A stretch of DNA of 64,000 bases from Litchfieldia salsa (GTDB lineage: Bacteria > Bacillota > Bacilli > Bacillales > Bacillaceae_L): NCBI RefSeq assembly GCF_900104555.1, contig NZ_FNJU01000009.1, positions 1 through 64,000 on the forward strand, in the 5' to 3' direction. Both the position numbers and the translations under genes were made by a program. Below, one piece after another: positions 35,504 through 43,472 of the stretch; the first letter of the stretch is position 1, and each line of letters opens with the position of its first letter. Below the pieces are notes generated by a model that saw only the letters and a list, made by a program, of their open reading frames with translations, was not told the origin of the DNA and searched no databases.

Positions 35504-36325
35504 ATGACATATAAAATGATTGTACTTGACTTGGATGATACATTGTTACGTGATGATCACTCGATTTCAGATCGTACTAAGGAAGCATTGATGAAGGCAC
35601 AAGAAAACGGGGTTAAAGTTGTACTAGCATCTGGTCGACCAACTTTCGGAATGAAGCCTATTGCAGCAGAGCTTTCCTTAGAAAAATTTGAGAGCTTTAT
35701 TCTTTCTTTTAATGGTGGAAAGATTATTAACTGCCATTCAAATGATGATATGTTTAGTAGTACATTGCCCATTGAAGCCGCTCAAAAACTATATGAACTA
35801 AGCGTTCGTGAAGGAGTAAATATTCATACCTATATTCGGGATGAAATTATAGTAGAGGTGGACAACCCTTATACAACTAGAGAATCGGAAATAACAAAGC
35901 TTCCAATCAAACTTGTCGATAAATTCACAGATTCTGTAACAGAACCCGTTGTTAAAGTATTAATGGTCGGCGATCCAGAGAGATTAAAAGAAGTAGAAGC
36001 TAAGCTTCAAGTGGAACTAGAGGAAGAATTTAGTGTTATGCGCTCAAAGCCATATTTCCTTGAATTCACTGAAAAAGGTGTGACAAAAGGGACAAGCTTG
36101 GCACAGCTAATCAAATCCTGTGGAATTAAACGCGAAGAGGTTATTGCCATCGGTGACAGCTATAATGACCAAGCGATGATTGAATTTGCTGGCCTTGGTG
36201 TAGCGATGGGAAATGCTCCAGATGATATTAAAGAAATCGCGGACTATGTGACAGACACAAATATGAATGATGGTGTAGCTAAGGTTGTTGAAAAGTTTGT
36301 ATTAGATAAGATTTTGATTAATTAA
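35504..36325 (+). CDS. Cof-type HAD-IIB phosphatase
   Basis: A 273-residue HAD superfamily sugar-phosphate phosphatase (YidA/Cof type). Motif I is VLDLDDTLLRDD, motif II VVLASGRP, the motif III Lys is in KGTSLAQL, and motif IV is GDSYNDQAMIEFAG. The type IIB cap lies between about 85 and 190. GGAGAGAGG-type site precedes the ATG. Substrates of the family are small phosphorylated sugars or cofactors. Confidence 0.92.
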   Translation: MTYKMIVLDLDDTLLRDDHSISDRTKEALMKAQENGVKVVLASGRPTFGMKPIAAELSLEKFESFILSFNGGKIINCHSNDDMFSSTLPIEAAQKLYELSVREGVNIHTYIRDEIIVEVDNPYTTRESEITKLPIKLVDKFTDSVTEPVVKVLMVGDPERLKEVEAKLQVELEEEFSVMRSKPYFLEFTEKGVTKGTSLAQLIKSCGIKREEVIAIGDSYNDQAMIEFAGLGVAMGNAPDDIKEIADYVTDTNMNDGVAKVVEKFVLDKILIN

Positions 36326-36389
36326 TATTTTGATAAAATAGATCTTGATGGTAGTGTACACTTCACTAGGATGATTTATGTAAACACCC

Positions 36390-36430
36390 AAAGTCTTGAT
36401 GAGTAATATACTTCATCAAGGCTTTTATTT
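36390..36430 (+). terminator. Terminator of the HAD gene
   Basis: AAAGtCTTGATGA pairs with TCATCAAGgCTTT, then TTATTT. Confidence 0.8.
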
Positions 36431-36435
36431 ATAAG

Positions 36436-36464
36436 TGAGACATGAGAACCGTCCCTGCGCACCA
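36436..36464 (-). repeat. Dispersed REP-like repeat, reverse copy
   Basis: A reverse core ending GTCCCT plus GCGCACCA, upstream of the DMP19-like gene. Confidence 0.88.
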
Positions 36465-36526
36465 AAAAGGATATTCAGTGTAGGTTGGAGAATATTTACA
36501 GTCAATGATTTCAGGAGGTTTTTTAG

Positions 36527-36994
36527 TTGTTAAAAAAAATGAATAGAAAAGACTTAATAACTAATGATGATATTTGGAATGCCATGGTTTTTTTAATGAG
36601 CGAATATGATTTCCCAACAGATAACCAACTCGCAAATAAAGTTTCTCTTGTTTACCATTACTACTCTGAACTTGAAAGTGGAGGTCATGAGGCTTTATTC
36701 AATTGGTTTGGAACGCAAATAGAAGAATTAGGAGCAAGCAACTATTTCAAAGAACTTACATCCATTCTTGAAGAGATTAATGCTCATGAATATTCCTTAA
36801 TTGAAAAAGAGTATGGTGAAAAATCGTGGGAGTTATTCAAGGCATTAGAAAATAATGAAATACAAGAAGAAGCTTTTTATGAGGTGATTGAAAAAGCCGA
36901 TACTGAGTATCAAAATCTTAATGGAAAATTAGCCGATTTATTGGAAACATACTTCATCAACATCCATACACAATTAATTGAAATTGTTGAATGA
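36527..36994 (+). CDS. DMP19-like (DUF4375) protein
   Basis: A 155-residue, acidic, all-helical protein. The pattern YYSELESGGHEALFNWFGTQIEELGA matches the DMP19/DUF4375 family core (a Gly-Gly turn, then an aromatic-Asn helix, then LGA). Neisserial DMP19 is a DNA mimic; most Bacillus members are uncharacterised. The start is TTG with AGGAGG 8 nt upstream; the ATG four codons later is too far from the site. A forward dispersed repeat begins 4 nt after the stop. Confidence 0.68.
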   Translation: MLKKMNRKDLITNDDIWNAMVFLMSEYDFPTDNQLANKVSLVYHYYSELESGGHEALFNWFGTQIEELGASNYFKELTSILEEINAHEYSLIEKEYGEKSWELFKALENNEIQEEAFYEVIEKADTEYQNLNGKLADLLETYFINIHTQLIEIVE

Positions 36995-36998
36995 AACA

Positions 36999-37109
36999 GG
37001 GGACGGTTCTCGTGCACCATTTTAGGCCCCTTTGCACAGAAGTCGAGAACCCTTCCGCGTGCACCATTTCAAGTCTTGGCATGAAACACGAGAACCGTCC
37101 CCGCTCACC
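36999..37109. repeat. Dispersed REP-like repeats, forward plus two reverse
   Basis: Forward 36999-37019 (ends CGTGCACCA instead of TGTCTCA), degenerate reverse about 37036-37066, reverse 37082-37109. Confidence 0.85.
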
Positions 37110-37171
37110 TCAAGAACTGACCTTGCATCTTATGGTATAGTTATTAGATAAGAATGAAGGGAGTTTTAAAA

Positions 37172-37528
37172 TTGACTAATCAAAATGGACAAGCTGAATT
37201 ACCACCGAAAACCTGTAGTATTGAACGTCTCATCACAAAGGGTGATGATATTAAGTTGGTACTAGAAGGGCGAAAAACAGCAACAAGGCGGAATGGAAGA
37301 TATGCGGATGTTGGCGAGGTTATGGAATTAGAAGGGAAACAATTCACTGTTGAGGCTGTGTATTCTCAATCTCTTGGTGATTTGACTGATGATCATGCAC
37401 GTCAAGAAGGATTTGAATCTGTGGAAGAATATAAAGAAACGATTCTTTCATATCACCCTGGCATGCCTTGGCTGCCTACAATGAAGGTCTGGGTTCATGA
37501 GTTTCATCCAATAGAAGATTCGAAATAA
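37172..37528 (+). CDS. ASCH domain protein
   Basis: A 118-residue protein with an ASCH (PUA-like) fold: IKLVLEGRKTATRRNGRYADVGEVMELEGKQFTV, then a C-terminal WLPTMKVWVHEF strand. ASCH proteins bind RNA or act as small amidohydrolases; the role is unknown here. The start is TTG 37172, 8 nt after AAGGGAG; the upstream ATG at 37154 would overlap that site. The next gene begins 6 nt later. Confidence 0.75.
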   Translation: MTNQNGQAELPPKTCSIERLITKGDDIKLVLEGRKTATRRNGRYADVGEVMELEGKQFTVEAVYSQSLGDLTDDHARQEGFESVEEYKETILSYHPGMPWLPTMKVWVHEFHPIEDSK

Positions 37529-37534
37529 GTTGGC

Positions 37535-37975
37535 ATGGATTTATTTTATCGTATCATCATTTTTATTCATGTTTCTAGCGTCATCATTTCACTCGGACCA
37601 TTCTTTATACTTTTACCGATTGTAAAAAAAATGGGACATGCGGTCGATAAGGAATTAGCCTTTTACATAGAAACGTTCCGCTTTGTTGTCAGATTGACAA
37701 AGCACGCTGGTCATGTACTTGTAGGTTCAGGAGTATTGCTCGTTGTGTTAAGTCCTTGGACATGGGACACTCCATGGATTCTAATGACCATCATTATTTT
37801 GTTTGCCTCATTATTCTTTTTGGCTCGCGCATTTTCTCCAACCTTAAAAAGGTTTAACGAGGAAGGCGCGAATCATCAAGAGTTAGCAACACAGCTAAAA
37901 AACTCAGTTTGGATCTATATTATTCTTTTAATGACCATGCTTTGGTTCATGGTTGTTAAACCTTATTTATGGTAA
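37535..37975 (+). CDS. Small integral membrane protein (DUF2269-like)
   Basis: A 146-residue protein with four predicted helices (about 5-28, 52-72, 76-97, 123-143). The N-terminal IHVSSVIISLGPFFILLPI resembles the DUF2269/YjcG-like membrane group. Function is unknown. It begins 6 nt after the ASCH gene with a weak ribosome binding site, so translation is probably coupled. A forward dispersed repeat begins 3 nt after its stop. Confidence 0.75.
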   Translation: MDLFYRIIIFIHVSSVIISLGPFFILLPIVKKMGHAVDKELAFYIETFRFVVRLTKHAGHVLVGSGVLLVVLSPWTWDTPWILMTIIILFASLFFLARAFSPTLKRFNEEGANHQELATQLKNSVWIYIILLMTMLWFMVVKPYLW

Positions 37976-37978
37976 CAA

Positions 37979-38043
37979 GGGGACGGTTCTCGTGCACCAT
38001 CGCATTTGAGGTAAACAGTGAATGAGACATGAGAACCGTCCCC
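37979..38043. repeat. Dispersed REP-like inverted pair between convergent genes
   Basis: Forward 37979-37999 and reverse 38023-38043 fill the 80-bp space between two convergent genes and form a 13-bp-plus perfect stem. No other terminator is seen here, so the pair may act as one. Confidence 0.88.
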
Positions 38044-38055
38044 AGAAATCATTGA

Positions 38056-39294
38056 TTAAGCACGAATCCATTTCCAAATTTCTTTAGGTGTCGCATTTTT
38101 TCCGTACATTAAGATTCCTACCTTAAAGATTTTCCCTGCAAGCTTCATAAACAACCATATGCTGATCACTAAAATAACAAGTGAGATGATGATTTCAATC
38201 CATGGCCAACTATCTAATAAAACGAGGCGTAATAGTAAAATTCCAGGCATTGAAAATGGAAAGTACGTCCCAATTTGGGCAATTAACCCACTTGGGTCTC
38301 CCACAACCGGCCCAATAAATATAAATGGCAGGAAAGGTAGCATCATGACCATCCCTTGAAAATTACCTGCGGTTGACATATCTGCCATTGTTGCTCCCAC
38401 TCCCACAAACAGAGCCGCGAATAGAAAGTAACCGAGGATCGCGATTAGGATATAAAGCAATAATTCTGGAACAAATAAATACTCAAATATAGGGATTTCT
38501 AACTTCCAAAGGGCAATCGGAATACCAAACCCTAAGAAGACAACTGCCTGCACCATTCCTAGACCAAAGTAACCAATAATTTTCCCTTGCATCAACTCTC
38601 CAGGTGTCAGCGAGGATAAAATGATTTCTGCCACTTTATCTTTCTTTTCTTGAGAAGCACTTTGAAAAATATACATACCTGAAAACACAATCGAGAGTAA
38701 GATAATTCCCGCAAAGGCCCCAGGAACAACGCGTTTAAATGGGTCTTCACCACCACTTACTTCCTCACCTTCTTCACCAACCGTGATTTCATCAACAATT
38801 GCTTCTTCAAAGACCACCCCTTTAGAAACAGCAACTAACTCCTCATCCGTTAACCCTAATTCCTTCATTTGCATGGTTTTTAAAGGAATTTCTAACACTT
38901 GTACTTCATTCATAAAGAATGGATTCATTTCTTCACTCGTATAAACCTCAAATACACCACTATCAAAAGAATCCTGGTCTAAGTCTAGATACGCTGAATT
39001 TTCCATTCCTTTCAGTTCTTCGATCATTACTTCATTGTTTTTATCTGTAGTTTCCAGTTCCCAATTCAGACCTTGATCAATCACTGTTATTTCGAGAGCT
39101 TCAAATACACCAAGTTGATCATTTATAAGTACACGTGTTGCCGGCTCTTGTTCACCCTCTGAATCTTCAAAAAGAGTGCCAATGAACATAAACCCTAGGA
39201 ATAAGATTGGGGTTAAAAATAAACCAATGAGAAAGGTTTTGTTTTTCATATTTCTTTTCATTTCCCATTTTGCAACTTTTAATGAATTACGCAT
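38056..39294 (-). CDS. ABC-2 type permease (NatB/YhaP-like)
   Basis: A 412-residue permease. It has one N-terminal helix (about 20-42), a large extracytoplasmic domain (about 45-195), then five helices with the characteristic SASQEKKDKVAEIILSSLTPGELMQGK loop. The layout matches NatB/YhaP, part of sodium or drug efflux exporters. It overlaps the ATPase gene by 8 nt. The substrate is inferred only from family resemblance. Confidence 0.88.
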   Translation of the reverse strand: MRNSLKVAKWEMKRNMKNKTFLIGLFLTPILFLGFMFIGTLFEDSEGEQEPATRVLINDQLGVFEALEITVIDQGLNWELETTDKNNEVMIEELKGMENSAYLDLDQDSFDSGVFEVYTSEEMNPFFMNEVQVLEIPLKTMQMKELGLTDEELVAVSKGVVFEEAIVDEITVGEEGEEVSGGEDPFKRVVPGAFAGIILLSIVFSGMYIFQSASQEKKDKVAEIILSSLTPGELMQGKIIGYFGLGMVQAVVFLGFGIPIALWKLEIPIFEYLFVPELLLYILIAILGYFLFAALFVGVGATMADMSTAGNFQGMVMMLPFLPFIFIGPVVGDPSGLIAQIGTYFPFSMPGILLLRLVLLDSWPWIEIIISLVILVISIWLFMKLAGKIFKVGILMYGKNATPKEIWKWIRA

Positions 39295-40216
39295 TGATCT
39301 CTGCCCCCTCCTTTAGGATATTTTTATCAGTCGCAATATCAATAAAGATTTCATGTAATGAAATTCGGTCAATGGTTAACTCATTGATTTCTAGTGTTTC
39401 TGGTAACGACCTTACCCAAGATGCTATATTTACGTCCTTTGATAGAAATAAAGTAATCGCATCATCAGACTGTTCAACTCGTTGTACCTCTGCTAACCCT
39501 TCAACGTCTTCCACACGATTTTTGCCTTTTATCGTGCATTTGAAATTCGCGTATTCCTTTTTGACATCACCCATTGTTCCATAAATGACCTTTTGACCAC
39601 GATGGATTAAAAATAAACGATCACACATTTCCTCTACTAAGTTCATTTGGTGAGAGGATAATAGAATTGCTGTTCCATTCGCTGCTAGATTCTTAATCTC
39701 ATATTTAAATAGCTCCTGACTCACCGGGTCAAGTCCTGAAAAGGGTTCATCAAGAATTAAAAACTCTGGCTCGTGTAAAATAGAAGCGATAAACTGTACC
39801 TTCTGCCCCATTCCCTTTGATAATTCCTCGACAGACACCTTCTCCTTCCCTTCTAAACCAAACTTTTTCAAATAGGAAAGTGCCCGCTCCTTCGCTTTTT
39901 TTATTGGATAATCCTTTAAATCGGCTAAATAAAGAAGGATATCCAAAACCTTTACATTTTTATAAAGTCCACGCTCTTCTGGTAAGTAGCCTATCTTATT
40001 ACGAGGAATTTCTGTATGACCTTGGAATGTGATACTCCCCTGATCAGGATACATAATACCCATGATATTACGAATCGTTGTCGATTTCCCCGCTCCATTT
40101 GGTCCAAGAATCGCCATAATCTCACCCTTATTCACTTCAAAGGAAATTTCCTTCAAAACTTCTATCTCTTTAAATGACTTCCTCAAACCCTCAACTTTCA
40201 AAAAAGTCTCCACCAT
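39287..40216 (-). CDS. ABC transporter ATP-binding protein (NatA/YhaQ-like)
   Basis: A 309-residue ATPase. It has Walker A GPNGAGKST, signature LSKGMGQKVQ, Walker B FLILDEPFSGLDP, and the switch His in LLSSHQM. The C-terminal extension (about 215-309) is the YhaQ-type accessory domain. The start is ATG 40214-40216 with GGGGG 4 nt upstream; a TTG five codons earlier is rejected. It forms an exporter with the following permease. Confidence 0.9.
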   Translation of the reverse strand: MVETFLKVEGLRKSFKEIEVLKEISFEVNKGEIMAILGPNGAGKSTTIRNIMGIMYPDQGSITFQGHTEIPRNKIGYLPEERGLYKNVKVLDILLYLADLKDYPIKKAKERALSYLKKFGLEGKEKVSVEELSKGMGQKVQFIASILHEPEFLILDEPFSGLDPVSQELFKYEIKNLAANGTAILLSSHQMNLVEEMCDRLFLIHRGQKVIYGTMGDVKKEYANFKCTIKGKNRVEDVEGLAEVQRVEQSDDAITLFLSKDVNIASWVRSLPETLEINELTIDRISLHEIFIDIATDKNILKEGAEINA

Positions 40217-40278
40217 TGTTCCCCCTTCCAAAATTTAACTCCTTCATTTAATACGAAGCCAACACGAATAAGTTTCAA

Positions 40279-40498
40279 GGGGACGGTTCTCGTGTGCCAA
40301 TTTTGTATGGGGGTTATCGCAAGTTCTTTCGTTCCGCTTTAGTACCAATTGCTGAGCTTACTTGAGACACGAGAACCGTCCCTACCCAGCATCATGCTTA
40401 GCCCCCTTGCACGCCACAACCAAAAAAAAAGCCCTGTTGAGTATGAAACTCAGGCAGGACTATTTTGAATGAGACGTGAGAACCGTCCCCATGCACCA
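40279..40498. repeat. Dispersed REP-like repeats, one forward and two reverse
   Basis: Forward 40279-40299, reverse 40363-40383, reverse 40470-40498. The last ends exactly at the base before the azoR stop codon (40499). Confidence 0.88.
40421..40463 (-). terminator. Terminator of azoR
   Basis: On the minus strand AGtCCTGcctGAGT pairs with ACTCaacAGGgCT, followed by nine T. A dispersed repeat sits between the stop codon and this hairpin. Confidence 0.8.
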
Positions 40499-41137
40499 TT
40501 ATTTAGATAATGCCACTAGGCGTTGTGCGGAAGCTTTTACTTCTTCCATACCAGCTGCAATGATTTCTTGTGCTTTATCAGGCATTGCATTATGACCTTC
40601 AATCACAACTTCGTCAATGATTTCCATACCGAATACGCCACCAAATACGTTACGCATGTAGTTAACAGCCATTTCCATTGGAGCTGCTTCTGGTGTTGAG
40701 TAAACTCCACCACGAGCATTTAAAAGAATCGCTTTTTTGTCAGTCATCAGTTGAACCATGTTACCTTCTGCATCGTATTTGAATGCAAATCCTGCCGCAT
40801 AAACGTAATCAATAAACGTTTGAAGTTTTGCAGGGATTGTTAAATTCCATAATGGGAATGCAAACACGACAACGTCTGCTGCAGTTAGAGCATCCATTGC
40901 TTTTTGTTTAGCAGCTAATAGGCGTGATTCAACATCTGTTAATTCTCCGCCGTTTTGAACTTTTCCGAAAGCATTGAATAAGTCTTGACCGAAATATGGA
41001 GTATCCTCTTCATATACATCATAAGTTGTTACGTTTAGGTTTGTACCTTCTAATTCAGCCATAAACCCTTCATACATTTTACTAGAAACAGCCTCTGAAG
41101 CCGGACGATTATTTGCTTTTACAACTAATACATTCAT
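40499..41137 (-). CDS. azoR: FMN-dependent NADH-azoreductase
   Basis: A 212-residue flavodoxin-fold quinone/azo reductase. It has the FMN-binding N terminus MNVLVVKANNRP, PLWNLTIPAKLQTFIDYV and the LLNARGGVYS loop, all typical of the AzoR/AcpD family. It reduces quinones and azo compounds with NADH, giving protection against electrophiles. A MarR-family gene lies upstream on the same strand, and a palindrome 47 bp before the start (41184-41203) probably binds it. Confidence 0.93.
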   Translation of the reverse strand: MNVLVVKANNRPASEAVSSKMYEGFMAELEGTNLNVTTYDVYEEDTPYFGQDLFNAFGKVQNGGELTDVESRLLAAKQKAMDALTAADVVVFAFPLWNLTIPAKLQTFIDYVYAAGFAFKYDAEGNMVQLMTDKKAILLNARGGVYSTPEAAPMEMAVNYMRNVFGGVFGMEIIDEVVIEGHNAMPDKAQEIIAAGMEEVKASAQRLVALSK

Positions 41138-41183
41138 TTAAAAAACTCTCCCTCTTACTTAAAATTAATATACTTACATTCTT

Positions 41184-41203
41184 ATAGTTGTTATAGCAAC
41201 TAT
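41184..41203 (-). promoter_or_regulatory. Putative MarR operator of azoR
   Basis: ATAGTTG-ttatag-CAACTAT, a perfect 7-bp inverted repeat in the azoR upstream region; the same half-sites recur before the marR gene. Confidence 0.6.
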
Positions 41204-41317
41204 ATTACTTAGGATGTATTGGATTCTTGTTGTGTTTAAAATGGCTAAGAAAACAGCTTTATACTTCGTGTGTAGACCTCTTTTTTATCGAAAATGTTTC
41301 AATAAACGAGTAATCAA

Positions 41318-41755
41318 TTATTTAGCATTGTTTTCTACATTCCTTCTCATTTTCATCAACACTTTTTGAACAATCAATAATTCTTCTTCGGAAATTCCAG
41401 AACAGACAACCTGATTGTGTTCTCTAGCAATTGGATATAATTTTTCACCTAGTTTTTCCCCACAATCGGTAAGATACACATTGAGCGAACGACGATCAAC
41501 TTCATTAACATGCCTTCGGATAAAACCTTTTTTCTCAAGATTGCTGATCATACGAGCAATATTGGTTTTATCTTTGTTCAGTTTTTGAGCAATTTCATTT
41601 TGCGTCAATCCGTTCTTTTCCAATAGAAGTAACATGATTAAGTTTTGTTCAGGTGCAATATTTAAGGGCTCTAGCTTCGCTTTAACATAACTCGTTAACG
41701 CTAAGTCAGTATGATGAATCAAAATACCTATATAATCATTGACAAAGTTCTTCAT
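41318..41755 (-). CDS. MarR family transcriptional regulator
   Basis: A 145-residue winged-helix regulator. The recognition helix region is NGLTQNEIAQKLNKDKTNIARMISNLEKKGFIRR, and the wing is VNEVDRRSLNVYLT. It has one internal Cys (C110-region VVCSGIS) and one in LTDCGEK, possible redox sensors. It is encoded just upstream of azoR on the same strand; matching inverted repeats lie before both genes, so it likely represses both and responds to quinones or other electrophiles (inference). GGGAGA lies before the ATG. Confidence 0.88.
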   Translation of the reverse strand: MKNFVNDYIGILIHHTDLALTSYVKAKLEPLNIAPEQNLIMLLLLEKNGLTQNEIAQKLNKDKTNIARMISNLEKKGFIRRHVNEVDRRSLNVYLTDCGEKLGEKLYPIAREHNQVVCSGISEEELLIVQKVLMKMRRNVENNAK

Positions 41756-41830
41756 CCAAAAGGTCTCCCAGCGTAGAAATTAGTCCCGAAAATGATAACG
41801 ATTATTGCCCAACCATAAGATGTTTTCATT

Positions 41831-41852
41831 ATAGCAACAAGTAGTTGCCTAT
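41831..41852 (-). promoter_or_regulatory. Putative MarR operator, autoregulatory
   Basis: ATAGCAAC-aagta-GTTGCCTAT, a near-perfect inverted repeat 76 bp upstream of the marR start, with the same GTTG/CAAC half-sites as the azoR site. Confidence 0.5.
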
Positions 41853-41870
41853 ACAACTAATTTGCTTCAC

Positions 41871-41972
41871 GGGGACGGTTCTCATGCCTCATCTCAAACT
41901 TGTGTACCTGGACAGTTCTCATATTCTATTAAAACAAACAAAATGGTGCATGAGAACCGTCCCCGTGTCTCA
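41871..41972. repeat. Dispersed REP-like inverted pair overlapping a stop codon
   Basis: Forward 41871-41891, a decayed forward-type fragment near 41907, and reverse 41945-41972. The last three bases (41970-41972) are the TGA stop of the GGDEF gene. Confidence 0.9.
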
Positions 41973-43256
41973 CCAAAAATAAACGTTGTTTTTACCATTT
42001 TCTTTAACTTCATAAAGGGCTTGGTCTGCTCTTTTTACGATCTCCTCAGGAGAAAGTTCACCATTGTATGTAGAGATCCCAATTGATGTTGTTATGTTGA
42101 TGCTTTGATTTTCATACACCATTGGTTTTTCAATTTCGGCTTGTATTCTTTTCACAATAGCTTGGACATTGTCTTGGTTAAAAGGCTCTGAAATAATTAC
42201 AACAAACTCATCTCCACTCAAACGACAGACCTTATCGGTCGATCGAATTGAACGTTTAATCCGCCTTGAAAATTCGATAAGAACCGCATCTCCTCCAGCA
42301 TGACCAAGTGTATCATTCACATTCTTAAAGAGATCAATATCAAGATACATAAGAGCCAAATCACTAGAGGTTTTCCTACACTTTTTAATCTCATCATTTA
42401 ATAATTCATTAAAGTGATAACGGTTTGGAAGGCCTGTTAACGTATCATGAAAAGCTAAATATCTTAGCTCTTCCTCATGCTTTTTACGTTCACTTATGTC
42501 CCTTGAGACAATAATCGTTCTCGTCTTATCTTGTTCGACAACAGAAGAACCTTTTACATCCATCCACAAAAATTCATTATGCCCGCTTTTATAACGAACT
42601 TCTAATTGTAAGGTCTTTTTGTTTTTCGTTACCGTATCAACCAATGCCATAAAAAGAGGAACATCCTCCTCATAAAGGAAATCCGAGATCGATTTATTCA
42701 TACAATCCTCAGGTAAGACATTTAACAATGCTACTATCGAGGGAGAAACATATGTAATCATTTTTGCCTCATCTAAAATCATAATTAAATCAGATGTATT
42801 TTCCGCAATGAATCGATACTTTTCCTCGCTTTCCCTTACCTTCTTTTGTGCTGCAACTTGTTCTGTCACATCTTTGTACATAGCCACCGTAAATAATAAC
42901 TCGCCATCATGATTTAGGACAGGCGAATAAGAAGCGACAATATCTAATAATTCCCCTGTTTTCGTAAGTCGTTGGATTTCATAATAATTGAGTCGTTCAC
43001 CTTTTTTCATCTTTTCTAAAAAGGGCTTTTGATCCTTGATCAAGTGTTGAGGAATGATTGGTGGTTGTGGATCATTTCTTAATTCTTCACTGCTAAAACC
43101 AAGAATTACTTCGAACGCTGGATTTGCCCTTAACACGGAGCCATTAGGTGCAATCAAGAAGATGGCATCATTGGTATTTTCCCAGATCAATTCTAGTTCA
43201 TCAAGGGTTGTAAAATCTGTCTGGTTAGGAACGATATAACGGTTTTTCGATATCAT
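41970..43256 (-). CDS. PAS-PAS-GGDEF diguanylate cyclase, copy A
   Basis: A 428-residue soluble protein with PAS 1 (about 22-130), PAS 2 (about 140-255) and GGDEF (about 265-428) with SGDEF in CRLSGDEFVVII. Ser in place of the first Gly is common among active cyclases. The start is ATG 43254-43256 with GGGGGA 7 nt upstream. A close paralogue of the same order and length lies at 58867-60159. It should make c-di-GMP in response to a cytoplasmic cue. Confidence 0.9.
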   Translation of the reverse strand: MISKNRYIVPNQTDFTTLDELELIWENTNDAIFLIAPNGSVLRANPAFEVILGFSSEELRNDPQPPIIPQHLIKDQKPFLEKMKKGERLNYYEIQRLTKTGELLDIVASYSPVLNHDGELLFTVAMYKDVTEQVAAQKKVRESEEKYRFIAENTSDLIMILDEAKMITYVSPSIVALLNVLPEDCMNKSISDFLYEEDVPLFMALVDTVTKNKKTLQLEVRYKSGHNEFLWMDVKGSSVVEQDKTRTIIVSRDISERKKHEEELRYLAFHDTLTGLPNRYHFNELLNDEIKKCRKTSSDLALMYLDIDLFKNVNDTLGHAGGDAVLIEFSRRIKRSIRSTDKVCRLSGDEFVVIISEPFNQDNVQAIVKRIQAEIEKPMVYENQSINITTSIGISTYNGELSPEEIVKRADQALYEVKENGKNNVYFW

Positions 43257-43432
43257 CAGACAATCCCCCGTATCATGTTGAGTGCAAAACATTAAGTATA
43301 ATATCCTATATTATACCTAAAAAGGACAAAAAAGGATAATGAAATAATAGACTATCAAACTTTTCGTTGGTAATATCTTAAAAAAAAGGAAAGTCACCCC
43401 ATGAGCAAACTCATTTTAAATTTAACACGATT

Positions 43433-43460
43433 GGGACGGCAGAGCCGTCCCCATGAACCA
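43433..43460. repeat. Collapsed REP-like hairpin
   Basis: GGGACGGC-aga-GCCGTCCC followed by CATGAACCA: a forward and a reverse half joined through a 3-nt loop, as if the interior of a pair had been deleted. It lies 13 bp past the stop of the sortase substrate gene. Confidence 0.7.
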
Positions 43461-43472
43461 CCCATGCTCCAT

